NCBI GenBank assembly: GCA_028274865.1 | Contig: JAQCMY010000027.1 | Span: forward strand, 1-32,004 | Direction of reading: 5' to 3' | Length of the DNA: 32,004 nt | Origin: Haloferacaceae archaeon | Lineage (GTDB): Archaea; Halobacteriota; Halobacteria; Halobacteriales; Haloferacaceae | In this document: positions 6,929 through 14,490 of the stretch, piece after piece | How positions within the stretch are numbered: position 1 is the first letter of the stretch | How the letters are laid out: the number at the start of each line of letters is the position of its first letter | Notes under the pieces: generated by a model | Told to the model about the DNA's origin: nothing | Database searches by the model: none | What the model saw: the letters and a program-made list of their open reading frames with translations, nothing else | Made by a program: the position numbers and the translations under genes

Positions 6929-7816
6929 TCAGTCGTCCGCCGGCTCCGGGGCCGTCGACTCGCGCACCCGCTCGACGGCGTCGCCGACGTCGGCGCCGGC
7001 GTCGGCGGCACGTTCGATGATGACGTCCGCCGTCAGGCTCTCGGTCCCGACGGCACCGGCGTACCAGAGCCGGTGGCCGTCGACCGCTGCCGGCACGTCG
7101 TAGCCGGTCCGGTAGTCGTCGGTGAGGCCCACGTCCTCCGGGATGTCCTCCTGCGTGTGGAAGCCGTCGGAGACGAACAGCGGCACGACGACGACGTCCT
7201 CGCTCTCGAAGTAGTCGGTCACGTCGTCGACCTCCGGCTCCTCGTCCATGTACAGCGCCTGTACCTCCTCGAACCGTCCGCGCTCGCGGATACGGTCGGC
7301 GTGGTACTCGATCGCCTTCGCGGAGTTCTCGTTGCGCTCGGTGCCGTGGCCGACGACGGCGAGACCGAACTCCCGTCCGACGTCCGGGTCGCCCGTCACC
7401 GACTCCGCACGGCGCACCAGCACGTCGGTGAACGACCCGTGGGTGCCGACCGGGCCGCAGTAGTGGACCGTCTTCTCGACGTCGTCCGCGGCGAGTGTCG
7501 CCGAGTCGGCGCTCAGGCCGTCGGAGTCCCACGCCGAGACGTCCCAGCCGTCGAGACGGAGTTCGCGGGGGATCACCTGTTCGGTGAAGTAGCCCTCGCT
7601 GATGAACAGCGGGACGACGTACGCCTCGTCGGCCTCGACGGTCCGGAGCACCTCGCGGAGCGACGGCTCCTCCTTCCAGAAGCCCGTACGGACCTCGTCG
7701 AACGCGCCGGACGCGCGGACGGTGTCTGCGTGCTCGTTCGCCGGCGCGCTGGAGTCGGGGTTGAGGTGCGAGCCGTGCGCGACGACGACGAGCGCCTGCG
7801 AGCGGTGGTCGGTCAC
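6929..7816 (-). CDS. cbiX: Two-domain sirohydrochlorin cobaltochelatase (CbiX/SirB family)
   Basis: A 295-residue protein made of two similar chelatase halves. The first begins ALVVVAHGSH (His14), the second GLAVVGHGTERN (His157). CbiX inserts Co2+ into sirohydrochlorin on the anaerobic cobalamin path; the related SirB inserts Fe2+ for sirohaem. The second metal-binding His is seen only in the C-terminal half (PLFVSDGFHTQEDIP, His220); the aligned N-terminal position is Phe77 (PLFISEGYFTEQVIP). Both halves keep the acidic EEP after the first strand set. The GTG start at 7816 is supported by a CTTTG box 25-29 nt upstream. It is followed by the Fe-S partner gene. Metal choice (Co versus Fe versus Ni) cannot be read from the sequence. 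Confidence 0.88.
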   Translation of the reverse strand: MTDHRSQALVVVAHGSHLNPDSSAPANEHADTVRASGAFDEVRTGFWKEEPSLREVLRTVEADEAYVVPLFISEGYFTEQVIPRELRLDGWDVSAWDSDGLSADSATLAADDVEKTVHYCGPVGTHGSFTDVLVRRAESVTGDPDVGREFGLAVVGHGTERNENSAKAIEYHADRIRERGRFEEVQALYMDEEPEVDDVTDYFESEDVVVVPLFVSDGFHTQEDIPEDVGLTDDYRTGYDVPAAVDGHRLWYAGAVGTESLTADVIIERAADAGADVGDAVERVRESTAPEPADD

Positions 7817-7839
7817 GTGCGACCGGAGGGCCGCGAGGC

Positions 7840-7847
7840 CCAAAGCG
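7840..7847 (-). promoter_or_regulatory. TATA-like box for cbiX
   Basis: Minus-strand CGCTTTGG lies 24-31 nt before GTG 7816, in the 60-bp divergent region shared with the gene at 7877. Confidence 0.4.
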
Positions 7848-7876
7848 ACTTCGCTCCCGGCGCACGCTCTCCCGGC

Positions 7877-8383
7877 GTGACACTCGCCGCCGAGACACGC
7901 GCCGCCGTCCGGGCGCGCCCGTTCCTCTACGACGCGCTCCGGGCGGGCGTGCTCACGCACCGCCGCGCCGCCGACCTGGTGCTCGACGACGTGTCGAGCG
8001 ACACCGACCCCGACCCCGACCCCGACACCGTCGCGACGGCGCTCCGTCGGTTCGCCGACGACCTGCCGCCGGTCGAGCGGGCAACACGGCGCGCGACCGT
8101 CCGCCTCCGCCGCGGCGTCGGCCCCGTCGACACCGACCCGCTGCTCGCGGTCGGGGGTGTCTCGCTCGGCGAGGCAGACGACGACCGGACGGCACTGCTC
8201 GCGACGGGCGAGGTCGACCCGCGGGCGCTGGAGACGGTCCTCGGACGCCTTCGGGTGGCCGGGGTCGGCGTCGGCGCCGCGGGCGTCGCGGACGGCGCGC
8301 TCGTCGTCGTCGTGGCGGACGACGACCGAACCGCGGCGCTGCGCGCCGTCGAGGCGGCGCTCGACGCGGTTCCGACGGGTTGA
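7877..8383 (+). CDS. Haloarchaeal protein of unknown function with ACT-like C-terminus
   Basis: A 168-residue acidic protein. Residues 1-40 are helical with the segment RPFLYDALRAGVLTHRRAADLVL, which could be a small helix-turn-helix. A DPDPDPD stretch links to a basic region, and residues about 104-165 read as a beta-alpha-beta-beta-alpha-beta pattern (TALLATGEVD, ALETVLGRLRVAGV, ALVVVVADDD), similar to an ACT-type small-molecule domain. I assign no function. GTG 7877 was chosen because conserved-looking sequence starts there and cbiX begins divergently only 60 bp away. cysS follows 26 nt downstream and may be co-transcribed. Confidence 0.65.
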   Translation: MTLAAETRAAVRARPFLYDALRAGVLTHRRAADLVLDDVSSDTDPDPDPDTVATALRRFADDLPPVERATRRATVRLRRGVGPVDTDPLLAVGGVSLGEADDDRTALLATGEVDPRALETVLGRLRVAGVGVGAAGVADGALVVVVADDDRTAALRAVEAALDAVPTG

Positions 8384-8386
8384 AAG
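8378..8386 (+). promoter_or_regulatory. TATA-like box for cysS
   Basis: GGTTGAAAG lies 24-32 nt before ATG 8410 and overlaps the stop codon of the upstream gene. It supports ATG 8410 over the earlier in-frame TTG at 8380. Confidence 0.45.
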
Positions 8387-8409
8387 TCGACCCGCAGGGA
8401 TCACGGACG

Positions 8410-9891
8410 ATGGCACTGTCCGTGGCCAACACACTGACGGGCGAACGGGAGGCGTTCGAGGCCGACGGCGACGTGACCCTGTACGTCTGTGGGCTGACCG
8501 TCTCGGACGAGCCCCACCTCGGCCACGCCCGGGTGTGGGTCCACGCGGACGTCCTCCACCGCTGGCTCGACCACCAGGGGCGGACCGTCCGCCACGTCGA
8601 GAACGTCACGGACGTGAACGAGAAGATCGTCGCCCGCGTCGGCGAGTGTGGCGACGACGAGCGCGCGGTCGCCGAGCGGTTCACCGGGAGCGTCCTCGCG
8701 AGCATGCGCGGGCTGAACCTCCGACGCGCGGAGGTCTACCCGCGCGTGTCCGGGCACGTCCCCGAGGTGATCGACCTGGTCGAGCGGCTGCTCGACCGCG
8801 GGTACGCCTACGAGTCGAACGGCTCGGTCTACTTCGACATCTCGGCGTTCGACGACTACGGCGCGCTCTCGAACCAGTCGGTCGACGACCTCGAGGCGCA
8901 GGGCGACCCGGACGAACGCGCGGAGAAGCGGTCACCCGCCGACTTCGCGCTCTGGAAGGCCGGCGGGGTGGAACCGGACGAGGTGCGGGACCACGCGAGG
9001 GCCGACGTCGACCCGGAGACGGCTGCCGCCGGCGCCGAGACGTGGGACTCGCCGTGGGGCGAGGGACGCCCGGGCTGGCACGTCGAGTGTTCGGCGATGG
9101 CGACGGCCCACCTCGGCGACACGGTCGACGTCCACATGGGCGGGCGAGACCTCGTCTTTCCACACCACGAGAACGAGGTGGCACAGAGCGAGGCCGCGAC
9201 CGGCCAGCAGTTCGCGCGCTACTGGCTCCACGTCGGCCTCCTGGAGCGCGACGGCGAGAAGATGTCCTCGTCGCTCGGCAACTTCCTGACCGTCCCGGCG
9301 GCACTGGAGCAGTACGGCCCGAACGTCCTCCGGACGTTCTACCTCGGTGCTGCCTACGGGACGCGACAGACATACTCCGGGGACGCGCTGGCCGAGGCCG
9401 AGGAGCGCTGGGAGCGCCTGTCGCGGGCGTACGACCGCGCCGTCGAGGCCTGCGACGCCGTCGACGCCCGGGCGAAGCGAGCAGACGGGGCGCTGCGCGG
9501 CGCCGTCGAGGAGACCCGCGAGCAGTTCCGCGAGGCGATGAACGACGACCTGAACGTCCGGGTGGCTACTGCGGCGCTCTCGGACCTCGCGGCGGCGACG
9601 AACCGCCACGTCGAGGCCGCCCCGCCCCACGACTACCGCGGCCTGCGCCGCGCCGTCGAGACGTTCGACGAGCTCGGCGGCGGCGTGTTCGGCCTCCAGT
9701 TCGACGCGCCGACGCCGGGCGCCGCCGGCCTCGCGACGGAGCTCGTCGAGCGGGTGCTGGCCGTCCGCGAACAGGCGCGAGCAGCCGGCGACTACGACCG
9801 CGCGGACGACCTGCGCGACGCCCTCGTCGACGCGGGCGTCGAAGTGGAGGACGGTCCGGAGGGGCCCTCCTACCGGATCAGTCGTGACTGA
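8410..9891 (+). CDS. cysS: Cysteinyl-tRNA synthetase
   Basis: A 493-residue class I aminoacyl-tRNA synthetase that charges tRNA-Cys. HLGH at residues 36-39 is the HIGH signature and KMSSS at 284-288 the KMSKS loop. The zinc site that selects cysteine is complete: C27, C227, H252 and E256, with the same mutual spacing as in the E. coli enzyme (25 and 29 residues from the second Cys). An insertion of about 18 residues before C227 (DHARADVDPE region) is acidic and looks like a halophilic surface loop. The C-terminal part (about 330-493) is the helical anticodon-binding region. Its 3' end overlaps the convergent ArsR-like gene by 14 nt. Confidence 0.97.
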   Translation: MALSVANTLTGEREAFEADGDVTLYVCGLTVSDEPHLGHARVWVHADVLHRWLDHQGRTVRHVENVTDVNEKIVARVGECGDDERAVAERFTGSVLASMRGLNLRRAEVYPRVSGHVPEVIDLVERLLDRGYAYESNGSVYFDISAFDDYGALSNQSVDDLEAQGDPDERAEKRSPADFALWKAGGVEPDEVRDHARADVDPETAAAGAETWDSPWGEGRPGWHVECSAMATAHLGDTVDVHMGGRDLVFPHHENEVAQSEAATGQQFARYWLHVGLLERDGEKMSSSLGNFLTVPAALEQYGPNVLRTFYLGAAYGTRQTYSGDALAEAEERWERLSRAYDRAVEACDAVDARAKRADGALRGAVEETREQFREAMNDDLNVRVATAALSDLAAATNRHVEAAPPHDYRGLRRAVETFDELGGGVFGLQFDAPTPGAAGLATELVERVLAVREQARAAGDYDRADDLRDALVDAGVEVEDGPEGPSYRISRD

Positions 9892-10177
9892 CGTCGGCGT
9901 CGACGCCAATCTCGTCGAGAATCTCCTCGACGACGTCCCAGTGGTCGCGGACCCGGTCGGTCGGGTCGTACACCGCGCCGTACTCGTCGCCGCTCGACGC
10001 GACGATGTCGTGTTCGACCAGCACGTCGAGGTGGTGACGGACGGTCTTGTAGTCGAGGTCGAGCGCCTCGGCGAGTCGGTTCGGGTTGCGTGGTCGCTCG
10101 GCGACGGCGGCGAGGACGCGGGCGCGGTTGTCGCCGCCCCGTGTCCCCGTCAGCACGTACCAGAGCACCGAGTCCAT
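9878..10177 (-). CDS. ArsR-like winged-helix regulator
   Basis: A 99-residue protein. Residues about 17-75 form a winged helix: NRARVLAAVAERPRNPNRLAEALDLD, the recognition helix YKTVRHHLDVLVEHDIV, and the wing SSGDEYGAVYDPT. The acidic tail (78-99) is helical. There are no clustered cysteines, so metal sensing of the classical ArsR kind is not indicated. The ATG at 10177 starts the conserved region MDSVLWYVLTGTRGG, typical of this haloarchaeal family, and a CTTACC box lies 26-31 nt upstream. The 3' end overlaps cysS. The target is unknown. Confidence 0.8.
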   Translation of the reverse strand: MDSVLWYVLTGTRGGDNRARVLAAVAERPRNPNRLAEALDLDYKTVRHHLDVLVEHDIVASSGDEYGAVYDPTDRVRDHWDVVEEILDEIGVDADVSHD

Positions 10178-10201
10178 CGAGTAGTAACAGGAGCCGTGGG
10201 G

Positions 10202-10209
10202 TGGTAAGC
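10202..10209 (-). promoter_or_regulatory. TATA-like box for the ArsR-like gene
   Basis: Minus-strand GCTTACCA lies 25-32 nt before ATG 10177. Confidence 0.45.
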
Positions 10210-10254
10210 GCGTCGCCGCCCCCGGCGGCGGCGCCCACACGCCCGGTCGGCGGC

Positions 10255-10542
10255 TCAGTTCGTGAACAGGTGTGCGGACTCGTCGGGGACCTCGAACAGG
10301 CCGACCCTGACGCCACAGTCGAGCCACCCGTGGCCGTAGGCGAAGGCCGCCAGCGCGTTCACCGGGTCGTCCTCGTCGCGGAAGTGCCGACCGTCGTCGA
10401 GGTACGACCCCGCCATCTCCGCACACGCGGCGGCGGCCTCGCCGAGCGGCGACCCGGGCGGTGCCGTCGGCTCGACGGCCGCGAGCGCGTCCGCGAGCAT
10501 CCGTTCGTACCGGTCCGTCTTCTCCGCGAGGTCTGCCGGCAT
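10255..10542 (-). CDS. DUF357 family protein
   Basis: A 95-residue all-helical protein. The pattern YLDDGRHFRDEDDPVNALAA followed by FAYGHGWLDCGVRVGLFEV is the core of the archaeal DUF357 family. No biochemical role is established for the family. The N-terminal half (KTDRYERMLADALAAVEP) is a helix followed by a second helical hairpin, so the protein may be a small helical bundle. It lies upstream of the ArsR-like gene on the same strand (77-nt gap with its own box) and is divergent from trxB. No sign of truncation. Confidence 0.85.
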   Translation of the reverse strand: MPADLAEKTDRYERMLADALAAVEPTAPPGSPLGEAAAACAEMAGSYLDDGRHFRDEDDPVNALAAFAYGHGWLDCGVRVGLFEVPDESAHLFTN

Positions 10543-10604
10543 GCGCGGGCGTTCGGGCGGGCGCCGGAAAGCCGGTCTGGTCGTCGCCGCGCGCCGACGC
10601 GCAA

Positions 10605-10611
10605 GGTTAAG
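10605..10611 (+). promoter_or_regulatory. TATA box for trxB
   Basis: GGTTAAG lies 26-32 nt before ATG 10637. Confidence 0.55.
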
Positions 10612-10636
10612 ACGGGCCGAGAACGAACGAGCGAGT

Positions 10637-11695
10637 ATGAGCAGCCAGTCTGCGGAGGCGGCAGAACACCACCGGCTGGTGATCGCCGGGTCGGGTATCG
10701 CCGGCCTGAGCGCCGCTATCTACGCGGCGCGCTCGAACAACGAGCCGGTGGTGTTCGAGGGGCCGGAGCCGGGGGGACAGCTCACGCTCACGACCGAGGT
10801 GGAGAACTATCCGGGGTTTCCCGAGGGGATCAGCGGCCCGGACCTGATCGACCGGATGAGAGAGCAGGCCGAGCGGTTCGGCGCGGAGGTCCGAAACGGC
10901 GTCGTCGAGGACGTCGACGCGAGCGAGCGGCCGTTCGGCGTCGAGCTCGGCTCCGGGACACACATCACCGCCGACGCGGTACTCGCGGCGTCCGGCGCGA
11001 GCGCCCGCACCCTCGGCGTCCCCGGCGAGGACGAGATGATGGGCTACGGCGTCTCGACGTGTGCGACCTGTGACGGCGCGTTCTTCCGCGGCGAGGACAT
11101 CGTCGTCGTCGGCGGCGGCGACGCCGCCTGCGAGGAGGCGTCGTTCCTGACGAAGTTCGCCGACACCGTCTACATCGTCCACCGGCGCGAGGAGTTCCGC
11201 GCCGAGGACTACTGGGTCGACCGCGTCGCCGAACAGGTCGACGACGGGGAGATCGAACTCCTGCTCAACACCGAACTCGTCGAGATCCACGGGTCGCGCG
11301 AGGCGGGCGTCGAGAGCCTCGACCTGGTCCGGCACCCGGAGGGCCACCCGACGGACAGGCTCGACGACCCCGAGACCGAGCGGGTCGAGTTCGACGCCGG
11401 CGCGGTGTTCTACGCGATCGGCCACGACCCGAACACCGGCTACCTCGAGGGGACGGGCGTCGAGTTAGACGACGCGGGCTACGTCCTGACCGAGGGCGGC
11501 CGCGGCGCCGACCAGACGGCGACGGGCGTCGACGGCCTGTTCGCCGCCGGCGACGTGGTCGACTTCCACTACCAGCAGGCCGCGACCGCGGGCGGGATGG
11601 GCGTCGAGGCAGCGCTCGACGCCGACGACTACCTCGACGACGTCGACAGGGAGCGCCGGGCAGCCGGGTCGGCAGAGGCCGCCGCGGACGACTGA
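10637..11695 (+). CDS. trxB: Thioredoxin reductase-like FAD/NAD(P) oxidoreductase
   Basis: A 352-residue flavoprotein of the low-molecular-weight thioredoxin reductase family. GSGIAG at 18-23 binds FAD. CATC at 142-145 is the redox-active disulfide (TCATCDGAFF). GGGDAA at 159-164 and HRREEFR at 182-188 form the NAD(P)H site; the HRRxxxR pattern is the one associated with NADPH. GLFAAGDVVDFHYQQAATA near the C-terminus is the second FAD contact. It would reduce thioredoxin or a related small redox protein in the cytoplasm; no thioredoxin gene is in the window. The C-terminal 15 residues are an acidic tail, common in halophiles. ATG 10637 is supported by the TATA box. Confidence 0.92.
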   Translation: MSSQSAEAAEHHRLVIAGSGIAGLSAAIYAARSNNEPVVFEGPEPGGQLTLTTEVENYPGFPEGISGPDLIDRMREQAERFGAEVRNGVVEDVDASERPFGVELGSGTHITADAVLAASGASARTLGVPGEDEMMGYGVSTCATCDGAFFRGEDIVVVGGGDAACEEASFLTKFADTVYIVHRREEFRAEDYWVDRVAEQVDDGEIELLLNTELVEIHGSREAGVESLDLVRHPEGHPTDRLDDPETERVEFDAGAVFYAIGHDPNTGYLEGTGVELDDAGYVLTEGGRGADQTATGVDGLFAAGDVVDFHYQQAATAGGMGVEAALDADDYLDDVDRERRAAGSAEAAADD

Positions 11696-11748
11696 CGCGG
11701 GGCGCCGGCGACCCACAGGCACTTCCCTCTCCGCCGCGGCCGGACGGT

Positions 11749-12045
11749 ATGGCAGACGAATCCACCGAGACCGAGGCGTTCACGATCGAGGGACCGGGCG
11801 GCGCGAGCGAGACGGTCAGCCTCCCCGCTGGCCTCGCCGACGTGTTCGCCGAACAGGGCGAGGACACCACCGACGTCGTGGCCGACTTCGCCGTCCAGGC
11901 GTTCGCACAGCAGACCCACGCCGTCGTCCACCACTCGCAGGACGAGGTGCCCGCCGACCTCGACGCGTTGAACGCGCAGATGGAGGAGATCTTCGAGGAG
12001 CGGTTCGGCGTCTCGCTGGCCGATGCGATGGGCCACGACCACTAG
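11749..12045 (+). CDS. Small acidic haloarchaeal protein of unknown function
   Basis: A 98-residue protein. After a disordered-looking start (residues 1-20) it reads SETVSLPAGLADVFAEQGEDTTDVVADFAVQAFAQQTHAVVHHSQDEV, then a helix (LDALNAQMEEIFEERFGVSLADAM) and a terminal HDH. Several His residues (about 57-63 and 96-98) stand out in an otherwise acidic protein but do not form a motif I can name. It follows trxB by 53 nt on the same strand. Its stop codon shares CTAG (12042-12045) with the convergent M24 peptidase gene. Confidence 0.7.
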   Translation: MADESTETEAFTIEGPGGASETVSLPAGLADVFAEQGEDTTDVVADFAVQAFAQQTHAVVHHSQDEVPADLDALNAQMEEIFEERFGVSLADAMGHDH

Positions 12046-13163
12046 TCGCCGGTCTCCGGCCCGCGCGGCGTCCGGTTCAGCCGCTCGCAGCCGTCGTCGG
12101 TGACGAGCACGAGGTCCTCGATTCTGACCCCGAACGCGCCGTCGAGGTAGACCCCCGGTTCGACGCTGAAGACCATTCCCGGCTCCAGTCGCCGCCCGGA
12201 CCCGCTCGCGACGTACGGCTCCTCGTGGACCTCCAGGCCGACGCCGTGGCCGGTGCGGTGGACGAACGCGTCGCCGTAGCCCGCGTCCTCGATCACGGTG
12301 CGCGCCGCGGCGTCGACGTCGCCCGCCCGCGCGCCCGGTTCGACCGCCGCGACGCCCGCGCGCTGGGCCTCCCAGACGGCGTCGTGGACCGCGCGGACCC
12401 GGTCGGACGGCTCGTCGCCGAAGACGAGCGTCCGGGTCTGGTCGCTCGGGTAGCCGTCGACGCGCGTCCCGAAGTCCAGGACGACCGGGTCGCCCGCCTC
12501 GATTCGCCTGTCGGTCGGCGTGTGGTGAGGCCGGGCGCCGTTCGGCCCCGCCGCGACGACGGGGTCGAACGGGAGGCCCTCGCCGCCGGCCCCGTCGAGG
12601 AGCCGCTCGACCGTCCGGGCGAGGTCGCGTTCTGTCGTCCCGACGACGTCGGCGCCCCGGTCGCGGAGCTGGCCGACCACGCCGTCTGCGACGCTCGCGG
12701 CGCGCCGGAGCGCGTCGCGCTCGGCCTCGTCCTTCCGGACGCGGAGCGGACCACAGACCTCGCTCGCGAGGCCGAGCGGCGCGTCGACCGCGTCACGGAG
12801 GGCGAGCAGGTGGCTCGCCCAGAGCCGGTCGTCGACGAGGAGCCGGCCCGGCCCGTCCGCGAGGTGGGCGGCGGCGAACGCCGCGAGCGCCGGGTGCGGG
12901 CCATCGTCGTCGCGCCACGTCCGGACCCGGTCGTCGGCGAGACCGGGCGCGTCGCGGGCGTCCGGGGCCGCCAGCGCCGGGGCGAGCGCCGCCGGGTCGT
13001 CGTCACGCGGGACGACGACGAGGAACCGGCGCTCGGACTGCTCTGCCGTGAGACCGGTCAGGTAGCGGGCGTTCGGACCGGGCGCGAGGACGAGCGCGCG
13101 GTCGCCGCGGTCGCGGAGCGCGGCGCGCGCGCGGTCCAGCCGGCTGGCGTGAGGGTCGGACAC
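12042..13163 (-). CDS. M24 family Xaa-Pro peptidase (PepQ/PepP type)
   Basis: A 373-residue metallopeptidase. Residues 1-135 form the creatinase N-terminal domain (ARYLTGLTAEQSERRFLVV). The pita-bread catalytic domain carries all five metal ligands: D230 (VVLDFGTRVDG), D241 (SDQTRTL), H306 (RTGHGVGLEVHEEP), E335 (FSVEPGVY) and E349 (VRIEDLVLV). It would cleave Xaa-Pro bonds with two divalent metal ions, in the cytoplasm. Aminopeptidase P and prolidase activity cannot be separated by eye. GTG 13163 is preceded by GTCTAAGC at 26-30 nt. It is divergent from the membrane protein at 13240. Confidence 0.92.
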   Translation of the reverse strand: MSDPHASRLDRARAALRDRGDRALVLAPGPNARYLTGLTAEQSERRFLVVVPRDDDPAALAPALAAPDARDAPGLADDRVRTWRDDDGPHPALAAFAAAHLADGPGRLLVDDRLWASHLLALRDAVDAPLGLASEVCGPLRVRKDEAERDALRRAASVADGVVGQLRDRGADVVGTTERDLARTVERLLDGAGGEGLPFDPVVAAGPNGARPHHTPTDRRIEAGDPVVLDFGTRVDGYPSDQTRTLVFGDEPSDRVRAVHDAVWEAQRAGVAAVEPGARAGDVDAAARTVIEDAGYGDAFVHRTGHGVGLEVHEEPYVASGSGRRLEPGMVFSVEPGVYLDGAFGVRIEDLVLVTDDGCERLNRTPRGPETGD

Positions 13164-13186
13164 GGCTGTGTCGACGTCCGTCGGAC

Positions 13187-13194
13187 GCTTAGAC
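13187..13194 (-). promoter_or_regulatory. TATA box for the M24 peptidase gene
   Basis: Minus-strand GGTCTAAGC-type box lies 25-31 nt before GTG 13163. Confidence 0.5.
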
Positions 13195-13207
13195 CCCCCG
13201 ACCGCGG

Positions 13208-13214
13208 GATTGAA
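13208..13214 (+). promoter_or_regulatory. TATA-like box for the membrane protein at 13240
   Basis: GATTGAA lies 26-32 nt before GTG 13240. It decides between that start and the in-frame GTG at 13168, which lies upstream of the box. Confidence 0.45.
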
Positions 13215-13239
13215 CCGCGCCCCGGCCCGACCTGTCGGC

Positions 13240-14268
13240 GTGTCCCGCCCGGCCCTCGCCGCGCTCGAGGAGGCCCGCGAACGCGCCGCCGCGCTGCTCT
13301 GGCCGCCGGACCTCGGTCGGTGGCTCCGGCTCGCGGTGCTGACGACGTTCGTCGGCGGCGCCGGCAGCGCCGGGAGCACCGGGGGGAACCTCCAGAGTTC
13401 GCTGCCGGCGACGACGGGGGGAACCGGGCTGCTCCCCGACCGACCGGCTCCCGCGCTCGACCCCGCGACCCTCCCGGCGCTCGGGACCGCGGTCCGGCTG
13501 CTGGCCGTCGTCGCCGCGGTCGTGGTCGTGGCCGCCCTCGCGTACGCGCTCGTCGGCTCCGTCGCCGAGTTCGCCATCGTCGGCGCGCTCCGCGACGGCG
13601 AGGTGGGCCTGCGCACGAGCGCACGACGGTACGCGAGCCGGGGCGTCCGGCTGTTCCTCTTTCGCCTCGTCGTCGTCGCCCTCGCCGCCGTCGTCGCCCT
13701 GGGGCCACTCGGGCTCGTCGTCCGGGGCGCGCTGACGGAGGGCGCCGCGCTCGGGCTGCTGGCGGTGCCGGCGCTCCTGTTCGCCGGCGTCGTCGCGCTC
13801 GTGACGTGGGGCGTGCTGACGCTCACGACCGACCTCGTCGTCCCGGCGGTGCTGGCGAGCGGCGTCGCCGGGCCGCTGGCTGGCTGGCGACGGGTGCTGC
13901 CGGTCCTCGCGGCGAACCCCGTCGACGCCGGGCTCTACCTCCTCACGCGCGTCGTCCTCGGCGTCGCCGCGGGCGTGGCCGTCGGCCTCGTCGGCGGGCT
14001 GGTCGCGCTCGTGGTCGGCGTCCCGTTCGCCGTCGCGGGGGCGGCGACACTCGCGGCTGCGGGCGCGACGCTCTCACCGGCGGAACTCGGCGCGCTCGTC
14101 GTGCTCGCGGCTCTCTTCGCTCTCGTCGTCGGCGCCCTGCTCCAGGTGGTCCGTACCCCCGTGGTCGTCTACCTGCGGGCGTACGCCGTCTCTGTGCTGG
14201 GCCGACTCGCGCCGGACCTCGCGCTGTTCGCCGAAACCGACGGAGCCGAGTCCCCGGCGGTCGGGTGA
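13240..14268 (+). CDS. Multi-pass haloarchaeal membrane protein of unknown function
   Basis: A 342-residue integral membrane protein with about six hydrophobic segments, at roughly 84-108, 139-165, 171-201, 232-262, 285-304 and a shorter one near 30-41. The N-terminal helix (RPALAALEEARERAAALLWPPD) is amphipathic and precedes a Gly/Ser/Thr-rich loop. The architecture resembles haloarchaeal proteins described only as membrane proteins, distantly like glycerophosphodiester-phosphodiesterase membrane regions; I assign no function. The start was set at GTG 13240 from the TATA-like box. The 71-residue gene follows 6 nt later and is probably co-transcribed. Confidence 0.75.
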   Translation: MSRPALAALEEARERAAALLWPPDLGRWLRLAVLTTFVGGAGSAGSTGGNLQSSLPATTGGTGLLPDRPAPALDPATLPALGTAVRLLAVVAAVVVVAALAYALVGSVAEFAIVGALRDGEVGLRTSARRYASRGVRLFLFRLVVVALAAVVALGPLGLVVRGALTEGAALGLLAVPALLFAGVVALVTWGVLTLTTDLVVPAVLASGVAGPLAGWRRVLPVLAANPVDAGLYLLTRVVLGVAAGVAVGLVGGLVALVVGVPFAVAGAATLAAAGATLSPAELGALVVLAALFALVVGALLQVVRTPVVVYLRAYAVSVLGRLAPDLALFAETDGAESPAVG

Positions 14269-14274
14269 CGCGGT

Positions 14275-14490
14275 ATGGAGTGGGAGCAGACGCGCGAGGG
14301 CGCCGTCGACGAGTGGACTCGCCGCGACGGACTGGCGACGGTCAGGGTGCGCGAGCGCCCGGACGGCGGGTTCGTGACACGGTACGACCGGCTGGAGCAG
14401 GCACCGGAGGGGCGGGCCTACCGCCGCGAGCGGTGCCAGGACCGGGCTGCAGCGGAGCGGCTGGCCGCAGAGTGGCGCGCGGCGGAGTGA
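14275..14490 (+). CDS. Small charged haloarchaeal protein, 71 residues
   Basis: A very charged protein with many Arg and Glu residues and a regular pattern: GLATVRVRERPDGGFVTRYDRLE reads as two short beta strands with a turn, followed by a helix (DRAAAERLAAEWRAAE). The size and the beta-beta-alpha shape recall small DNA- or RNA-contacting folds, but nothing proves that. It starts 6 nt after the membrane-protein stop. Its TGA at 14488-14490 directly abuts the convergent TAG of the CBS protein gene at 14491, leaving no intergenic base. Confidence 0.7.
   Translation: MEWEQTREGAVDEWTRRDGLATVRVRERPDGGFVTRYDRLEQAPEGRAYRRERCQDRAAAERLAAEWRAAE

Noticed and set aside
6930-7870. Possible separate single-domain CbiX genes instead of one fusion.
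   Set aside because: The frame runs through both halves with no stop and no internal start signal.
10214-10230. GC-only hairpin (7-bp stem, 3-nt loop) after the DUF357 gene.
   Set aside because: No T-tract follows on either strand and such GC stems are common by chance here, so I do not call it a terminator.
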